DNA of 64,000 nt from Selaginella moellendorffii (Eukaryota; Streptophyta; Lycopodiopsida; Selaginellales; Selaginellaceae), in contig NW_003314316.1 in the NCBI RefSeq assembly GCF_000143415.4, forward strand, positions 1,201,173-1,265,172. The letters are read 5' to 3'. The position numbers and the translations under genes are program-made. Below the pieces are notes generated by a model. It was not told where the DNA came from. It saw only the letters and a list, made by a program, of their open reading frames with translations, and made no database searches. This document shows positions 39,940-53,397 of the stretch, piece after piece (the stretch's first letter is position 1; each line of letters opens with the position of its first letter).

Positions 39940-42900
39940 AGAGTTCTACCTTGCAGAAATTCCTCCACTAGGTCTCACGCGTTCGCTAGGTTCTCCTCCG
40001 GTTCCCACATTGCTTCGTAGTGTGGAAATCCTTTCCACTTCACATGGAACTGTCTCACTTCGTGTCCTTGTCACTTGCTCCTGCACGCATTGAGGATGGC
40101 CTCGACTTCGTATTCCTCTTCCCCTTGGATAACCTCAAGTAAAGGCCTTACTTGGTCCTTGCAAAGCGGATCCTCAAAGTACAGCTTGAGTAAGTTCACG
40201 TGGAACACGGGGTGCATTTTCCCCATCTCTCGAGGAAGTCGGAGATAGTAAGCCACTTTACCGATTCGTGCCTCAATCTCATAAGGCCCCGTGAACTTGC
40301 TTAAGGAACTCAAGATCAATTCATTTATGGAATACATGCATTTTTACCTTTGGGTCAACTTCCAACTGATCCCACTTGGTAATCTGAGGTTCTTGGTGTT
40401 CAGCCACACCTTCTCCCCAGCTTGGAACTCTACATCCCGACGCTTCTGGTTCGCATATTTGGTTTGCCTTTGTTGAGCTCGTTCCAAGGAATCCCTCACT
40501 AGATTCCAAATGTTGAGTCTTTCCACTGTGAATGCCTCCACTGCAGGTAACTCTCCATGATACTCGGCCATGCCGAGCTCCACAGGACCTTCAATAGCTC
40601 GCCCATTGATGACTTCCCATGGACTCACCCCGATACTCGAATGTGGTGAGTTGTTATAACACATTTCCGCAAGTCCTAAATGATTTACCCAATCGGTCTG
40701 GTCTCCCGAGACATAGCATCGCAAATAATCCTCCAGCTGTCTATTCACCCTTTTCGTTTGTCCGTCTGTCAAGAAGTGTTAGTGCCATCAAACTTGACTT
40801 AATACCCCATACTTGTCTGTGGGTGATAGGCTGTGTTGAATTTCAACTTGGTGCGCTACTGTTCCAAAAGAGTTCTCTAGAACCTACTGGTGAAGATCTT
40901 ATCTTGATCTGAGATAATCTCTTCTGGCCTCCCCCGCACTCGAACTACTTGTTCGAAGAACAGCTTTGCCACACCTTCCGCATCCACTTCTGTTGTGGTG
41001 GGTATGAATTGTGCCATCTTCGAAAATCGGTCCACCACCACGAATATCGCATCAAACCCCTCGCTTGGGGGTAGTCCCGTGATGAAGTCCATCGTAAGAC
41101 ATTTCCACGGACGATCTGGAATTGGGATGCTTTGCAACAAGCCCCCACTAGCCTTAATCACAGCTTTGACCTGCTGACATGTTGGACATATCTTTACATA
41201 ATCTTGGATGTCCTTAGCCATATCTGGCCAATGATACTTCCTCTTGAGTAAGCCTATCGTTTTGGGCACTCCGCCGTGTCTCGCAAGAGGTCCATTATGA
41301 CACTCCTCTAAGGCTACATTCCTTAGTTCCCCTTCTAGGACATACACCCTCATTTGCTTGTAATAGATGAGTTCATTGCGTTCCGCATAGCCCATTTTCT
41401 CTTCCATTGGCAGCTCACCTCTCTGGTGAGCTTCCCGTGCCTCCAGATTCCACAGCAACACTTCTTGTGCTAGACCATCGTTCTCATATACTGTCCACAC
41501 ATCATCCCAAAATGTTGCTGTTGCACTGGATATTGCCAACTTCGGGCTCGCTTTTTGACTTAGCGCATCTGCCACGATGTTGCTCTCCCTAGGCTTATAC
41601 AGAATCTCGCAATCAAACTCGGCCAAAGCATTGGTCCACCGACCTTGTTTCCCCCTCAGGCCGGGTTATGACAAGAAGTGTTTCGTTGCCACATTGTCCA
41701 TATAAACTTTGAAGTGTCTCCCAAGGTAGTGTCTCCACTCCTTGAGTGCCTTGACCACCGCAAACAATTCCTTCTCATGGGCAGGCCACTTCCGCTGAGC
41801 CTTGTCGAACTTTTTCAAGAAGAACGCTACTGGATGGTTGTTCTGCTTCAACACTGCGCCTAACGCAAAGTCCGAAGCATCCGTTTCTACCTCAAAGTCC
41901 TTACCAAAATCTGGTAACGCCAACACTGGAGCTTTCCTCAATATCCCTTTGAGGTGGACAAATGCCGCCTCACACTTCACTATCCATACCATCTTCCCTT
42001 TTCCCGTTTGGTCTGTTAAGGTAGGGCTACTCTCGAATAGTGTCTGATAAACTTTCGATAGTAGTTGCATAGCCCCAAGAATGCCCTTAACTCGTGTACA
42101 TTCGATGGTCGCTCCCAATCCTGGATCACTTGGACTTTCTCAGGGTCCACTTTGAGCCCGTCCTTGCCCACCACATGCCCGAGAAACTTTACCTCTTGTT
42201 GAGCAAAGTCACATTTGCTCTCTTTAGCATACAACTGGTGTTCCCTTAGTTTCTCAAACACCTTCTTTAAGTGTTTGGCATGCTCCTCTAGCGTTTCGCT
42301 ATAGATCAGGATGTCGTCAATATAGACGACCACAAAATGATCCAAATAGAGTACAAAGATATGGTTCATCAATGCCGAAAACGTTGCCGGCGCATTGCAT
42401 AGCCCGAAGGGCATCACCAGAAACTCGAAGCTCCCATACCTTGTTCGATAGGTTGTCTTCTCGACATCTTCCTCTGATACCCTGATCTGGTAGTATCCTG
42501 ACCTTAGGTCAATCCTTGAAAAGTATTTTGCCTTTCCCAACCTATCGAATAGGTCCTCAATCCTTGGCAAAGGGTACTTGTTCTTCTTTGTATACTTGTT
42601 GAGCAATCAGTAGTCTATGCACATGCGCATAGATCCATCTTTCTTTTTCTCAAATAGCACTAGTGCCCCATACGGCGACTTGCTCAACCTAACATACCCT
42701 TTTTCCACCAACTCCTCTAGTTGGCACTTGAGCTCCGCGAGTTCTTTTTCGTTCAAACGATAGGGGGGACGAACCACCGCCTCAGCACCCTTGACCAACT
42801 CAATCTTATGTTCTATCGGTCGTGCGGGGGGCAACCCCGCCGGTAGCTCCTCCGGCATGGTATCCCGGAATTGGTCCAACACCTGCTGGATCACTAAAGG

Positions 42901-43200
42901 TACTTCTTCCGTTCCTGTCTTTTTGTCACTCCTCACTGAGAGTAAGCACAAAAATGCAACCTTGGTCCCTTTAGTGAGTTGTCCTCTCGTGGACACCCGG
43001 TTTAAGCACGAATCTTTGGCCTTGCATTGCCCTACCTTTAGATCCTGGGCTTCCACCCTGGATCTTCTTCCTTGGGCATTCGCTAGTACCACAAGGTTCT
43101 TACCTTGTCCATGCAGGGTTACCATGAACCGATTGAACCAATCCATCCCGAAGATCACGTCAAATTCTGCCATGTCCAACACAGTGAAATCCATGTCCAC
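39940..43200 (-). pseudogene. GY2 pol, broken
   Basis: Minus-strand remnants in order: protease-RT linker and RT start (43200-42607; ...YGALVLFEKKKDGSMRMCIDY), RT core with YIDD (42606-42050), RNase H (41980-41670; VETDASDFALGAVLKQ), integrase (41560-40350; CPTCQQVK, MDFITGLPPSEGFDAIFVVVDRF, SDQDKIF), GPY/F-like module (FTGPYEIEARIGKVAY) and chromodomain (EYEVEAIL...FHVKWKGFPHYEAMWEPEENL, 40110-39955). Lesions: TGA after CIDY, one-base loss near 42030, TAA after KHFLS (about 41665), an insertion of some 40 bp and stops near 40790-40870, and a frame change before the chromodomain. Most nonsense codons are CAA/CAG/CGA-type transitions. Confidence 0.85.
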
Positions 43201-44562
43201 TTTCCAAGTCCCTACTTTGACTCTCGCTTGTCGAAGTACCTCATCAGTGCTTTGGCTACCTTGAACAAAATCTATAGTCCTTGGTTCACTTAGCCACTAC
43301 ACCGTTAGTTTGGCTTGCCGGACTATGTCTACAACCACAAAATTATCCGAAGCACCCGTGTCAATAAGGATCTTAATAAAGCTACCTCCGAGCTTCCCTC
43401 GGAGGGCTAGTAGATGTCGCGAACGACTCTCTACCAAAGTTGCTCGTATAATGAGTAACTTTGAGCTAGGGATTGGATCACATACCTCAGTTTGGACTTC
43501 ACCTGATTTAATAGCCATATTAGCTCTGGCCTTCTTTAGGTAGGGACATTCCCTCGAAAAGTGTCCTGCTTCACCGCAGTTATAGCATACGTTATTTCCC
43601 ACGCTGCTAAACAACTTGACCTTTTTATCCGTGGGTTTGTCTCTTTTTGCTTGACTCCCCCATGTACTTGCTCGCTGGCCACCAGATTTGCCTTTCCGGA
43701 ACCCCGAGGATTCATTTTTAGAGAAACTCTTCTTGAATTTCCCTTTGCTATAAGTTCCCCTTGGTTTGGCCCCTTTGCTAAACGTGGACCCCGACCCCGT
43801 CGTGTTTCCCTTTTGCAAGTTATCGTTGAAATGCACCTTGATAGCCGCATCCAATGCTTCTTTGTAATTGGTCGGGTTCCAACGCATCACCTTGCCGCGA
43901 GCCCAGGTTTGCAAGCCCGCTATGAAGGCATGGAACGCATCCATATCCCCCATGTCCATGACAAGTATCCTCTTTGCCATAAACCCATTCATATACTCCT
44001 GAATGGTTCCGGTCTGCTTCAGCCTACTCAGCTCATCTCTTAGATGCAGAGTAGCATTTGGAGGAACGTAAGTCGCGTGGATCCTCGCTTTCATCATGTC
44101 CCAAGTGGCCACTGGTCCTTCGTTGGCCTCCATTATTCTCCACCAAGACTTGGCATTATCTACCAAGTATGGTTTTGCACATGGGACCTTCTCCAAGCTC
44201 GGTAACCGCAACGTTCGGAAGTAATCTTTCATATCGTAAAACCAATCTTCCACCACCTTATAGTCATTCACTCCCTTGAAGACCAGTGGGGGCTTTGGTT
44301 TATACTTGGGAACAGCTTGAGGGACTGATTCCACTTCGGTCTATTCGACCTTGTTTGGTTCTGCCTCAGTCCCTACTGAAGGGTCCGCACCTTCTGCACT
44401 GCCAACATCCGTAGTCTTTCGCTTTTTCTTCCGCTTCTCGTCATGCTTTAGTTTGCGTAAGAGAGTCTCCAGCAAGGCATTGGTCTATGCCAACTGTCCT
44501 TCTAGAACGTCCAATCGAGCCTTAAACAACCGAACCTCGCCACCAGATTCCTGTTTTCGGGA
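43201..44562 (-). pseudogene. GY2 gag-protease, truncated at 5' end
   Basis: The longest frame (44334-43297) has a retrotransposon gag domain (PLVFKGVNDYKVVEDWFYDM, WWRIMEANEG, LSRLKQTGTIQEYMNGF), a Lys/Ser-rich tail and a CCHC knuckle (C-YN-C-GEAG-H-FSRE-C). The protease start ILIDTGASDNF is fused in the same frame. Upstream the same frame continues to 44560 through two TAG codons (KARLDVLEGQLA*TNALLE; NKVE*TEVES), then stops at the deletion junction with the LTR. A TAG also separates LTV from the rest of the protease. Unlike SP, gag and pol share one frame. Confidence 0.85.
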
Positions 44563-44564
44563 GC

Positions 44565-45225
44565 ACTACAGTCGGTTTCCCTTTCGGGAGTGGGAGCTGC
44601 TCTTGAGCACTTTCTTGGATGGCCCCTCCGGCACCAACCAAGTCCATGCTCACTCCCACCCAAGGCCCCTCGGTCCCAGTCTCAACCTCAAGTTAGTTTG
44701 GAAGCCCCACTGGAGAGTTCCTTCAAAACTGGATCCTGGACCTCACTATCCCTACTATACTTTTGGAACCCCCTGCAGCCCCCCCCCCCCCCCCCCCCCT
44801 TTGGGAGACACACGCTTTGGGCTTTCACCCCTTGACCCGTATAAGTACTCGGACTCAGTCTCGGACTCGATTTCAAACTCGATCTTGGACCCGACTTTGG
44901 ACTCGGTCTCGGACTCGATCTCGGACTCGATCTCGGACCCGATCTCGGACCCGATCTCGGACTCGACTTCGGACTCGACCTCAGACTCGGTCTCGGACCC
45001 GATTTGGATCTCGGACTCTGTCTTGAACTCGGTCTTGAACTCGGTCTCGAACTCGGTCTCCGATTCGGCCTCGGACTCGATCCCGGACTCTATCTCAAAC
45101 TCGGTCTCAGAGTCGGTCTTGGACTCGATCTTCGACTTGGTCCCATCCGATGAACTCTTTGTTATTTTGGTCATGCCTTCGGGGATCCTTTAGCCTACGA
45201 CACCTCGGCGAGTTGGTTCCTTACA
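44565..45225 (-). repeat. 5' LTR of GY2, truncated
   Basis: Matches 38880-39509 of the left LTR, including a 20+ bp poly-C tract (44779-44800) and the 12-bp minisatellite. The part next to the primer site is missing. Confidence 0.85.
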
Positions 45226-48200
45226 CTACTTTAGATGTCACCCAACTTACAAAAGTGTGTTATACCCATGTCTGTAGGGACATAGAGAGCCATCCCAAAG
45301 AATGGCAAATCCTTCACCACCACCAGCAATCAAATAAAAATCTTAATGAGAATAATCAACTATCCCAATATAATAATCATTCATTGTCAATGATTGCTAT
45401 ATGCAAATACTAACTTCAATATCGAAGCTAATGAGCCAAAAATGCTTTCCTTAACAACTTCTAACAAATAGAATAATGAGTATAAAATTCAAAGAACCAA
45501 AAGTTTGAAGAAGCCTATAGCCAAGTCTTGTTTAACAATGATCACGAGTCTCACATGAACTAACTTTAATATTAAAGAAAAAATCATGGTACAACCCACA
45601 ATATTCTTAGCATATCCAAAAGCCAAACTTTATAATGCAAAAGCTAATGAAAAGCATTTCTGCATCAATCTAAAAGCCAAGCACAACAAAGCTATGCTCA
45701 ACAAGTAACCATCAAACTAATCCTCCATGAATTCATCTTTTATAGTAAGATGTAACTCACTTCATAACAAGCATAAAAAAAATCACCAATGATCGATATA
45801 TCCCAACTCAAAGCCAACAAGGATTTAAACATGCCAATGTCAATCATTAACTTTTCCTCTTGTAAAGCTAACTTGCCACTCAATTCATTTGAACGTCAAT
45901 ACAGTTGCTAACTAGCTAACGTACAAATGCTAATAACACAAAGCTATAGCCCAAGTATCAACACTATTTGCATTGAGACTAATGTAACTCAATAGCAATA
46001 CTATGGAGAGACATTTTGTTCTACTCAAATCCCAATATCAATAATATCAATGACAAAGAATCACTTTAATGCTATCAACACCATAACAAAGTTACTAGAA
46101 AGCAAGAGTGAATCACCACTGAAAGCTTTTTAGCAACCAATCAAACTTTACTTAGTATTTGAAACTAACTCTTCAACAAATCTTAGTTACAAGTAACACA
46201 TTATCAAGGAGTGATTCACCACATCTAAGACTCAATAAAATCCAACACCATAGACTAAACACAACTAAATTATATCGACAGAGGTAGAATTAATATGCCA
46301 TCATGGGAAAAACTATGTAAGCCTATGATACGATCCTCTGCAACACGATCTGGTAAAGCAAGCTTATCACTACTAAATCATCATCGAGTGAAGTAAGTAT
46401 TAAAAGTCCTCGACAAAGTGTACAAGCAATCACTAGTTGCAATATGATCCTTTACAACACCATTTGATAAAGTAAACCTATCACTGCTAAATCATCATCG
46501 AATAAAGCAAGTGTTAACAGTCCTCAATAAAGTCTATAAGTAATCATTAATTGCAAACCAATTAATAATCACTCTTTCAACTTGCCTTTATAAGACCTAA
46601 ACACTAATCTTATATCATCAAGTCATATATTTGTCCAACATGATCATAATACCCCAAGTACAAGATAAAGGTTCATAGACAAACACAAACTAAATGACCA
46701 CTTAAATTTAATCGAATTGCAATAAGCTCACCAACACGTATAGCTAATAGTTTTGAACATGCCTTGAAAAGGTTAGTTATGCATGATCACACTTAGTTGA
46801 AACTAAAGTGAAGACTATGAGATAGACTCATTTTGGTACACAACCTCCTCATAAACAAAGCTATAGTACAGATATTAATATTTCAACCTCAAACAACTAA
46901 GTTGGACATCACTATACTCAACCAAGGTGCAAGACTACCAAGACTAAGCTAGAATTATTGAGAGCTCACTACTTTCATAGAATTTAACAAAATACAAAGT
47001 GCAACCTACCACCAAACACAATGCTAAAGAAGAAAGGTATAAGGGTCGCCTTTCTTAGAAAAGCACAATGGCCACTTTCCTACACTAACTTCAAATTCTA
47101 TCTAACTCAATTGGTTTAGGCCCAAAAGTCAACATCCCTTTTGGGCCACATAATACAAACTACCTACTAAAATTTAAGCCAACCAAAGTTAACTTTAACC
47201 CTTTCACAAATTTGTAATGGCCTTTGAAAATAGAGTGGTTTTCAAACAAAATAATCAACAAATTAGCCATTGAAAAAGTTTAAGAAAATTTTGTGAAAAT
47301 TTTTCTATCCTAGAAAAAGAATGACTCTTAGTCTAAGAATACAAACTTTCAAAACTTAATCAACTTCCTCCTACTAACAACTTCACATAGATTCATCTCA
47401 ACACCAATTCTCATGATGTAATAATATGCTTAAGTATCAAATATCTTACCCATATTTTTTACATCTAACACTAACATCCGTAAAATGCAAATTGAATATC
47501 TAATATTTGATTACAAAGACCATATTTTCAGATATTTATACACTCTTCTTCAATCACCTTTAAGATCTAATGTGAAGCCAAAACAATAACAAAAAAAATA
47601 ACATGAAAAATCAAGATCTAAGGAAAATTCCTTATCACTCGAAACTATAATACCACTTCCACTAACACAAATGTTAGCAATATCAATGCCTTAATTATAC
47701 ACTTTCTCCATCCAATAGTTTACTCCAAATGTTAACAAATAAACCAACAAGCCATAACAAATGAATACTACAACTTTTTCCATCACCTTATGGGTAAACC
47801 CTCAAGGAAATAAGGTACCAACTTAAACTTAACATAATAGATCACTATTGAGAATCCAATCAAAGCTATTACAATGTTATTATGTGCAAGTAGATTAGCT
47901 TCACTATCAACCACTTTGGGATTGATCATCGTTTAACCAAGCAATTTTGTAAACACACTATTCACTATCATATGGATATGATATAAGTATCACAATGACT
48001 TAATCATCAATTGAGCAACACCACGAGCAACGCCCATGTCACTATTACAAAAATTTACGTGAGTATCATATGCTAACTCTATTTGACAAAATATAATATA
48101 AATGCCACACCCCACTAATAGAGATTTACAACACTGAATACCACCAATTTTGTTCATAATATAGACAAGTACATGCCACTCTTTTTTACTAAACTCAAAA

Positions 48201-50261
48201 CTAATCCAATACCAAGCTACTCAAAGAGCAATAGCAAGGTTCTCTATAAATAATTGAGCATTGTAACCCAAATCTTCAATAGCAAGCCTAGACAAAATGG
48301 TTTAGCACTTTACGGCTATCCATCCCATAATTCACCATTTGTAAAACCATCATTTCCAATATGCATCAAGGTAGGGACTTTTGATTGCATGATGTGAATA
48401 CAAATAATGAGTCAAACCTTGCTATAAATTGTCTCTCCAAGAAGAGAAAATGATTTACGTGTCTAATCCTTCATCCTTGATGACTCTCTTTTCGATCTCA
48501 TCTTTCACCAAATCTTAAACTTACATTCGTATTGCCTTCAGTCCAATCCCAGAAAAGTTTATGAGAGAACGCGGCAATGACTACTTGAACCAATAGACTA
48601 ATCTTTACAGTCTTAATTGATCCACTTTTAATCATGTCTAAGAAGGATCTACTAGTGCCGTGCTAAACAGTTATGGACTAGCTTATTTGCCACTCATAGT
48701 AAACTCAAGGGAAGTTTATTTTTACCCATGGTATATGGTTCAACTTATGGTAATGACTAATAGGTTAACATTAATCCTGCCAACTTAAAGTATAACTTTG
48801 AGTTGCTAATGTGCCTCACTTATGAGCCCAAGGGCAAATTCGTGCAAAATGGTACACCTCAAATCCATCTTGTCAACTCAAAATATAACCTTGAGTTGCT
48901 AATATCCCTCACTCATGAGCCCAAGCACAAATTCGTGCAATTAGAACATCTCATTCCATCTTATAAGCCCAAGAGCAAGCTCACATAATATGGGATAAAA
49001 AGGTAACTAAATCCATACCTAAAGAATAAATACAAAGCCTTAGCACCCAAATGTGTATTTACTCGGATCATCATTTTCATCTCTACATATGCAATGAGAC
49101 TAGTTGCCCAATCTCTACTCACTGAGACTCACTCTCTGATACCAAATGTAATGCATGTGGTTTTCACCCTTTATCCTATGGATAGGATAACGACAAAGAA
49201 GAACCTAAACCCTTCATATGCTATGTGTCACATGCCACATGTCCCAAGGATAGCAGAGTGGAACCCAAGTTTTAGGGCTTTGGGCTACCGAACAAATGAA
49301 CGAAGGAATGTAGCTAAACTCCTAAGCATGGAGCCAAGGAACAAAGGTATTAAAGAATGGAGCAACTCCTGAGCGTACAACCCAAGGAGCAAAGGGACAA
49401 GAGCATGGAACAACTTGGAATAATCCTAGAGCATCTAACATCCCAATGCTATAACCAACACACAAAATGGAGCCAAATAAAGTTTGGCGCTATTTTCGTA
49501 TACTAGTGGCTTAACGTGAGGATAAGTACTCCACCAGCTAGCATGGTGTGGAACTTGGGATTAGACCCAAGCCAGACACAGAACAAGGATAGGTATGCAA
49601 GTGGGAGCTAAATTATGCCTCAGGTTAGTCAGCCATACCTAACCTACCCACCATCCCTATTATACATTTGAAATCCCCCATAACCCCCTGCCCCCTCTCG
49701 AGGAACACATGCTTTAGGCTTTCACCCGTAGCCACCCTTAGTACTAGGAGTTAGTCTTTAGCACAACTAGAAACTTACTAAATATGGAATGTCCCTAGAT
49801 TGTGAATTTAGACACGGGACGAACACCATTGTGTCAGGATAATCTCTACATTCCATAAATATGCCAAATTAGCAAATCTAAATACCTTCCATAAATAGCA
49901 TTTAGGACTGAAATGAGACTAACACAAAGGGCATGATAGTAAAGGTGTTTGGCAAACACAGTAAACTATCATCCAACAATATTGAGGGACTAATTCCAAT
50001 ACGTGAGGGTTATTATTAAGCCAGTGCAAGATAAAGCAAAAGAGAACTAAAAGCAAGGCTGAGTATGCTCAACAAGAAATACATAGGAGTTCCTACCTTA
50101 TGTTCATTTGGCTAAGTATAGGTGCTAAGCTTAGTTTACTAACACTTGAACAAGAGGGACTGATAAAGCATTTAGCAATACTAATTGTTGTAGTAAGGAA
50201 AGAGTATCTGAAAAGACTAGCCGACAAGCAACTTTTGATATCTGAAACTACATTCACAACA
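45226..50261 (-). mobile_element. F1 element B: 5' LTR plus interior, 3' end missing
   Basis: 5' LTR at 49147-50261 (1115 bp; on the plus strand TGTAATGCATGTGG...CATTCACAACA). The primer site TGGTATCAGAGA is at 49144-49133. The interior runs left to 45226 where GY2 begins; no 3' LTR is present. No reading frame above about 90 codons. The interior is full of C-to-T/G-to-A differences from element A. An internal duplication is visible near 48820-48930 (CTTATGAGCCCAAGGGCAAA / CTCATGAGCCCAAGCACAAA). Confidence 0.75.
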
Positions 50262-50282
50262 CTAAAATTGTTCTAACATCAC

Positions 50283-50690
50283 TTTATACTTCCGTTCCTT
50301 ACCTTTTTAAGTTGTATGGTTGGGAGTTACTTTGTGCTCTTGCTTCTTCAAAGCTAAAGGCTCAAGAGTTATACCATGCTTTAGTTCCTTCATTCCTTGG
50401 TTGTATGCTTAGAAGTTTAGCTTTGTACTTTCATTTAGTAGCCCAAGGCCCTTACATTTGGGTTTCACTCTACTGCCCTTGCCTTATATATCCAAGGGTT
50501 TGGTTCTACTCCATAATTATTCTATGGTAAATCACCATAGGGTAAAGGGTGAAAAACACATATACTACATTAGGTTTTAGAGAATGAGTCTTAGCAAGTA
50601 CTATCTAATGAGATTGGGCAATTGAGAAACTAATCTTGTTGCATATACAGAGATGAAAATGATGATCCAAATGGATACACATTTGGTTGC
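50283..50690 (+). mobile_element. F1 fragment, plus orientation: LTR end plus start of interior
   Basis: LTR-like sequence up to ACTACA (50569), a ruined primer site (TTAGGTTTTAGAGAATG), then GTCTTAGCAAGTACTATCTAATGAGATTGGG, the same junction as in elements A and C. It starts 21 bp after element B's LTR and points the other way. Confidence 0.65.
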
Positions 50691-52857
50691 TATGACTTTA
50701 CATGCATCCCTAAGGCAACCTTCTCCAACATCTCCTTGACATTCGTGCATAAAATTTTGATCTCCTTTGGTGATCAATGGACATGCATCCTTAGTTGGAA
50801 TAGGATGACATATTGCAATCTTAGCTCTAGATGATAAGTCAAATTTAAAAAAATTAGCATACTCTTTCATGAGCCAGTTAACTGTTGTAACACAAAGACT
50901 GTTGGATGGATTTGAAGAGGGAATAGAAGAGCAAGACAGAAATATAGGAGAAAGAAATGGGAAGACAAAAGTGATGGAAGTAAAAGTAAAAATAAAAGGA
51001 CAAAGAGAAACAAAAGCGAGAGGAATGGAAGAAATATAAGGAAGTATAAGACAAAGGGGAGAAGTCTCAAAGTCATATTTGGCATGATTAAGCCACAATC
51101 AATCCATACCAAAGATGAGGTCAAAAACTTGACTTAACACCACCTTTAACAATTGAAGCTCAAGGTCGAGATTGCCCATATATAGAACTAGGTGTACCTC
51201 ATCCTATGCATATACATATGTATGGCTGTTGTATAAATAATAAAAACTAATGTTGCCTTATGACACAAATATAGATAGCAATAAGTCGAGCAGTAGAAGA
51301 TAAACTTGAGCCTATATCAACCAAATAATAAAAGACCTATTATTATGAAATCGAGCTTAGAAAGTAAACACTTGATAAACTAGTGCTGGTAAACCCCTTG
51401 ATGATACTCCCAATAGAAGAATAAAAGGGTCATTGACTTATTCACACAAGGACCCTCCACTACTCACGTGACTCCTTGTTTCTTGGAAGAATCTTGGTGT
51501 TCAGACCTTCTATTGTAGCAACACTAATAGGTTGTTGCTAATGCCAAGGCCACTACATAGGAAATAGATGACGCTATTTTAGAAAACACTAACAACACCA
51601 ATACATGTAGCCAATCTCATCACATGCCCAGCAGTAGACATCATAGCCACAACCATGTCCTTGCCCTTGTCCTTGAACATAAATAGCAGTAACATCAACC
51701 TCCATCAAAACAAAACCATCTCCCACAAGAAGTGGAGTTGAATGATGTACAATGAGAAGTGGAAGAAGTGATATATTATAACATTATGTTAGTCAAAGAG
51801 CATCGTTAAGGGTGGTTGGAGCAAGTGCATACACAAATCTTATAAGATTTTGACAAAGTGCTAGCCACAACATTTTTAACTTGATCTGCTTTGACATATT
51901 TGGCTCCACACAAAGCAAGAGGCTCTGAAATTGAATGCTAAATTGCATCACTAACTCAGATGGCCCTTAAAGATAATGCAATTGTTAGAAGGTCATGACA
52001 GTTATCAACATGTTTAAATATGCATTTAAAGATGTTTGGGAAAATGCTCCAATCCATATAAGTGGCTAGACTTAAACCATTGTACCACTACAATGCCATT
52101 CTTTAGAGCATGTGGGAAACTCATACAAATGCCAAGCATCATCCCAAGAATAATAGGTAGCAATCACTATAAAATGATTGAACTAATAGTATATATCATC
52201 CCTAAGATTCCCACGAAAGAACTTTAGTTAAACATAAAGATTAATAGCAAGAGTAAGAGGAGTTCTACCATGTGCCTTGAATGCCACTATCATTTGAGTA
52301 TGATTGTTCAATTGCAACCACATAGCATTGAGCAACTACACTAACTGCTGCTTTAGAGTCAAAAGAGGTGGAGATTGCTACTTTGCCATAAAGATGAACA
52401 AAAAGGAGAAAAAGCAAAAGAGAAAAAAATAAAAGAGCTACAAGGAAAGTGAGATTTAGACAATGCAAAAGCTAAAATTAAACCAAAATCCTAAATCCAA
52501 GCAATCCTTATGGACAATCAAAAGTGCCCTCTCTTCCACTATTGTGAATGCATGGAATATAGAAAGGAATATAAAAATGTGCATATCGGAGTGAGTGGTC
52601 CAGATTGAAATTAATCCAACGGCTATAACACTAATATTAGTATATAGCCATTAATATCATTATATAGCATTATACTCACCCTACTTTATAAGGGCTATAA
52701 AAATTAATGCAATCCATCCATTAGCTGAGGTTTAGGGTTTTATTTTGCCTAGAAGTCCTTAACCTATAATACACAAATCCCTAAGTTCTAAAATAGAGTC
52801 AAAAGTGTACTATATAGTAGTAACTAAAAAATAACAACTATAACATGTTTGGACTAA
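50691..52857. other. AT-rich decayed DNA, possible gag relic
   Basis: No intact gene. On the minus strand around 51900-51600 there is a Cys-rich stretch (YCWACDEIGY) and other weakly gag-like phrases, too decayed to classify. The ORF of 165 codons at 50601-51098 (-) is hydrophobic/AT-driven and not recognised. Confidence 0.3.
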
Positions 52858-53375
52858 AAGTGTGCCATTTATAATATTTAAAAGTATCATTGATATATCA
52901 ACCTCTCACTTATGCCATGTTTATTCTTGTTGTCCTATAAGTAGTCTAAAACCACTCATACTATAGATTTGTTTTGATATGGGGTAACATTATTCTCCAA
53001 TATGCCTTCTTTGATCCTCACTAAATCTTTCACTCTAGCTTTTGGACTCTTTAATGCTTATATTATCACCCACCATCATGACACTTACTATATATTAGTC
53101 AAGCTCTTGAATTTGGACGTCCTGGGAGGTCACCCAACCCAGTACTATTCAAACCCAAGGACGCTTAACCTCAAATATCTCAAGACCCTTAACCGATTAA
53201 AAAAGGGGGTGCACTCTTGTTTAATGGATGTTTAATCCACTCATGTAATGGATGGTTTAATTTTAGAAACTAAATCTATAGTATGAGTGGTTTTGGACTA
53301 CTTATAAGACAATAAAAATAAACATGGCATAAGCAAGAGGTTGATATATTAATGATACCTTTAAGTATTTAAAAT
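52858..53375. repeat. Foldback element: ~110 bp inverted repeat around a TRIM LTR piece
   Basis: 52858-52970 is the near-perfect reverse complement of about 53262-53375 (shared: GATATATCAACCTCT, TATGCCATGTTTATT, TATAAGTAGTC, AAAACCACTCATACTATAGA). Between the arms lie a TRIM-type LTR fragment (53099-53215) and AT-rich DNA. Confidence 0.75.
53099..53215. repeat. TRIM-type LTR fragment
   Basis: AAGCTCTTGAATTTGGACGT...GGTCACCCAACCCAGTACTA...AAGGGGGTGCACT matches 37196-37310 and 13662-13770; it lacks both termini. Confidence 0.75.
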
Positions 53376-53397
53376 AAAACTTGGACACATAGAGTAT

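Larger units (their letters stand above)
38371..45225 (-). mobile_element. Ty3/gypsy chromovirus GY2, defective
   Basis: A left (3') LTR at 38371-39509 is complete (TGTAAGCCACAAAT...GGTTCCTTACA). The right (5') LTR at about 44565-45225 has lost its inner ~480 bp together with the primer site and the extreme 5' end of gag. The interior encodes gag, protease, RT, RNase H, integrase and a chromodomain on the minus strand with many lesions. A polypurine tract (ATGGGTGGTGGAAT, complement of 39510-39523) precedes the 3' LTR. The flanks (ACTTG / CTACT) give no target duplication. GY2 sits between oppositely oriented F1 sequences, which fits a recombination origin. Confidence 0.88.

Noticed and set aside
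38366-45230. Target duplication for GY2
   Set aside because: The 5-bp flanks are ACTTG and CTACT; no other direct repeat fits the LTR ends, so I do not claim one.
51600-52250. A second, different retrotransposon gag
   Set aside because: Only weak Cys-rich and gag-like phrases remain; the zinc-knuckle His is absent and spacing is off, so it was left as unassigned decayed DNA.
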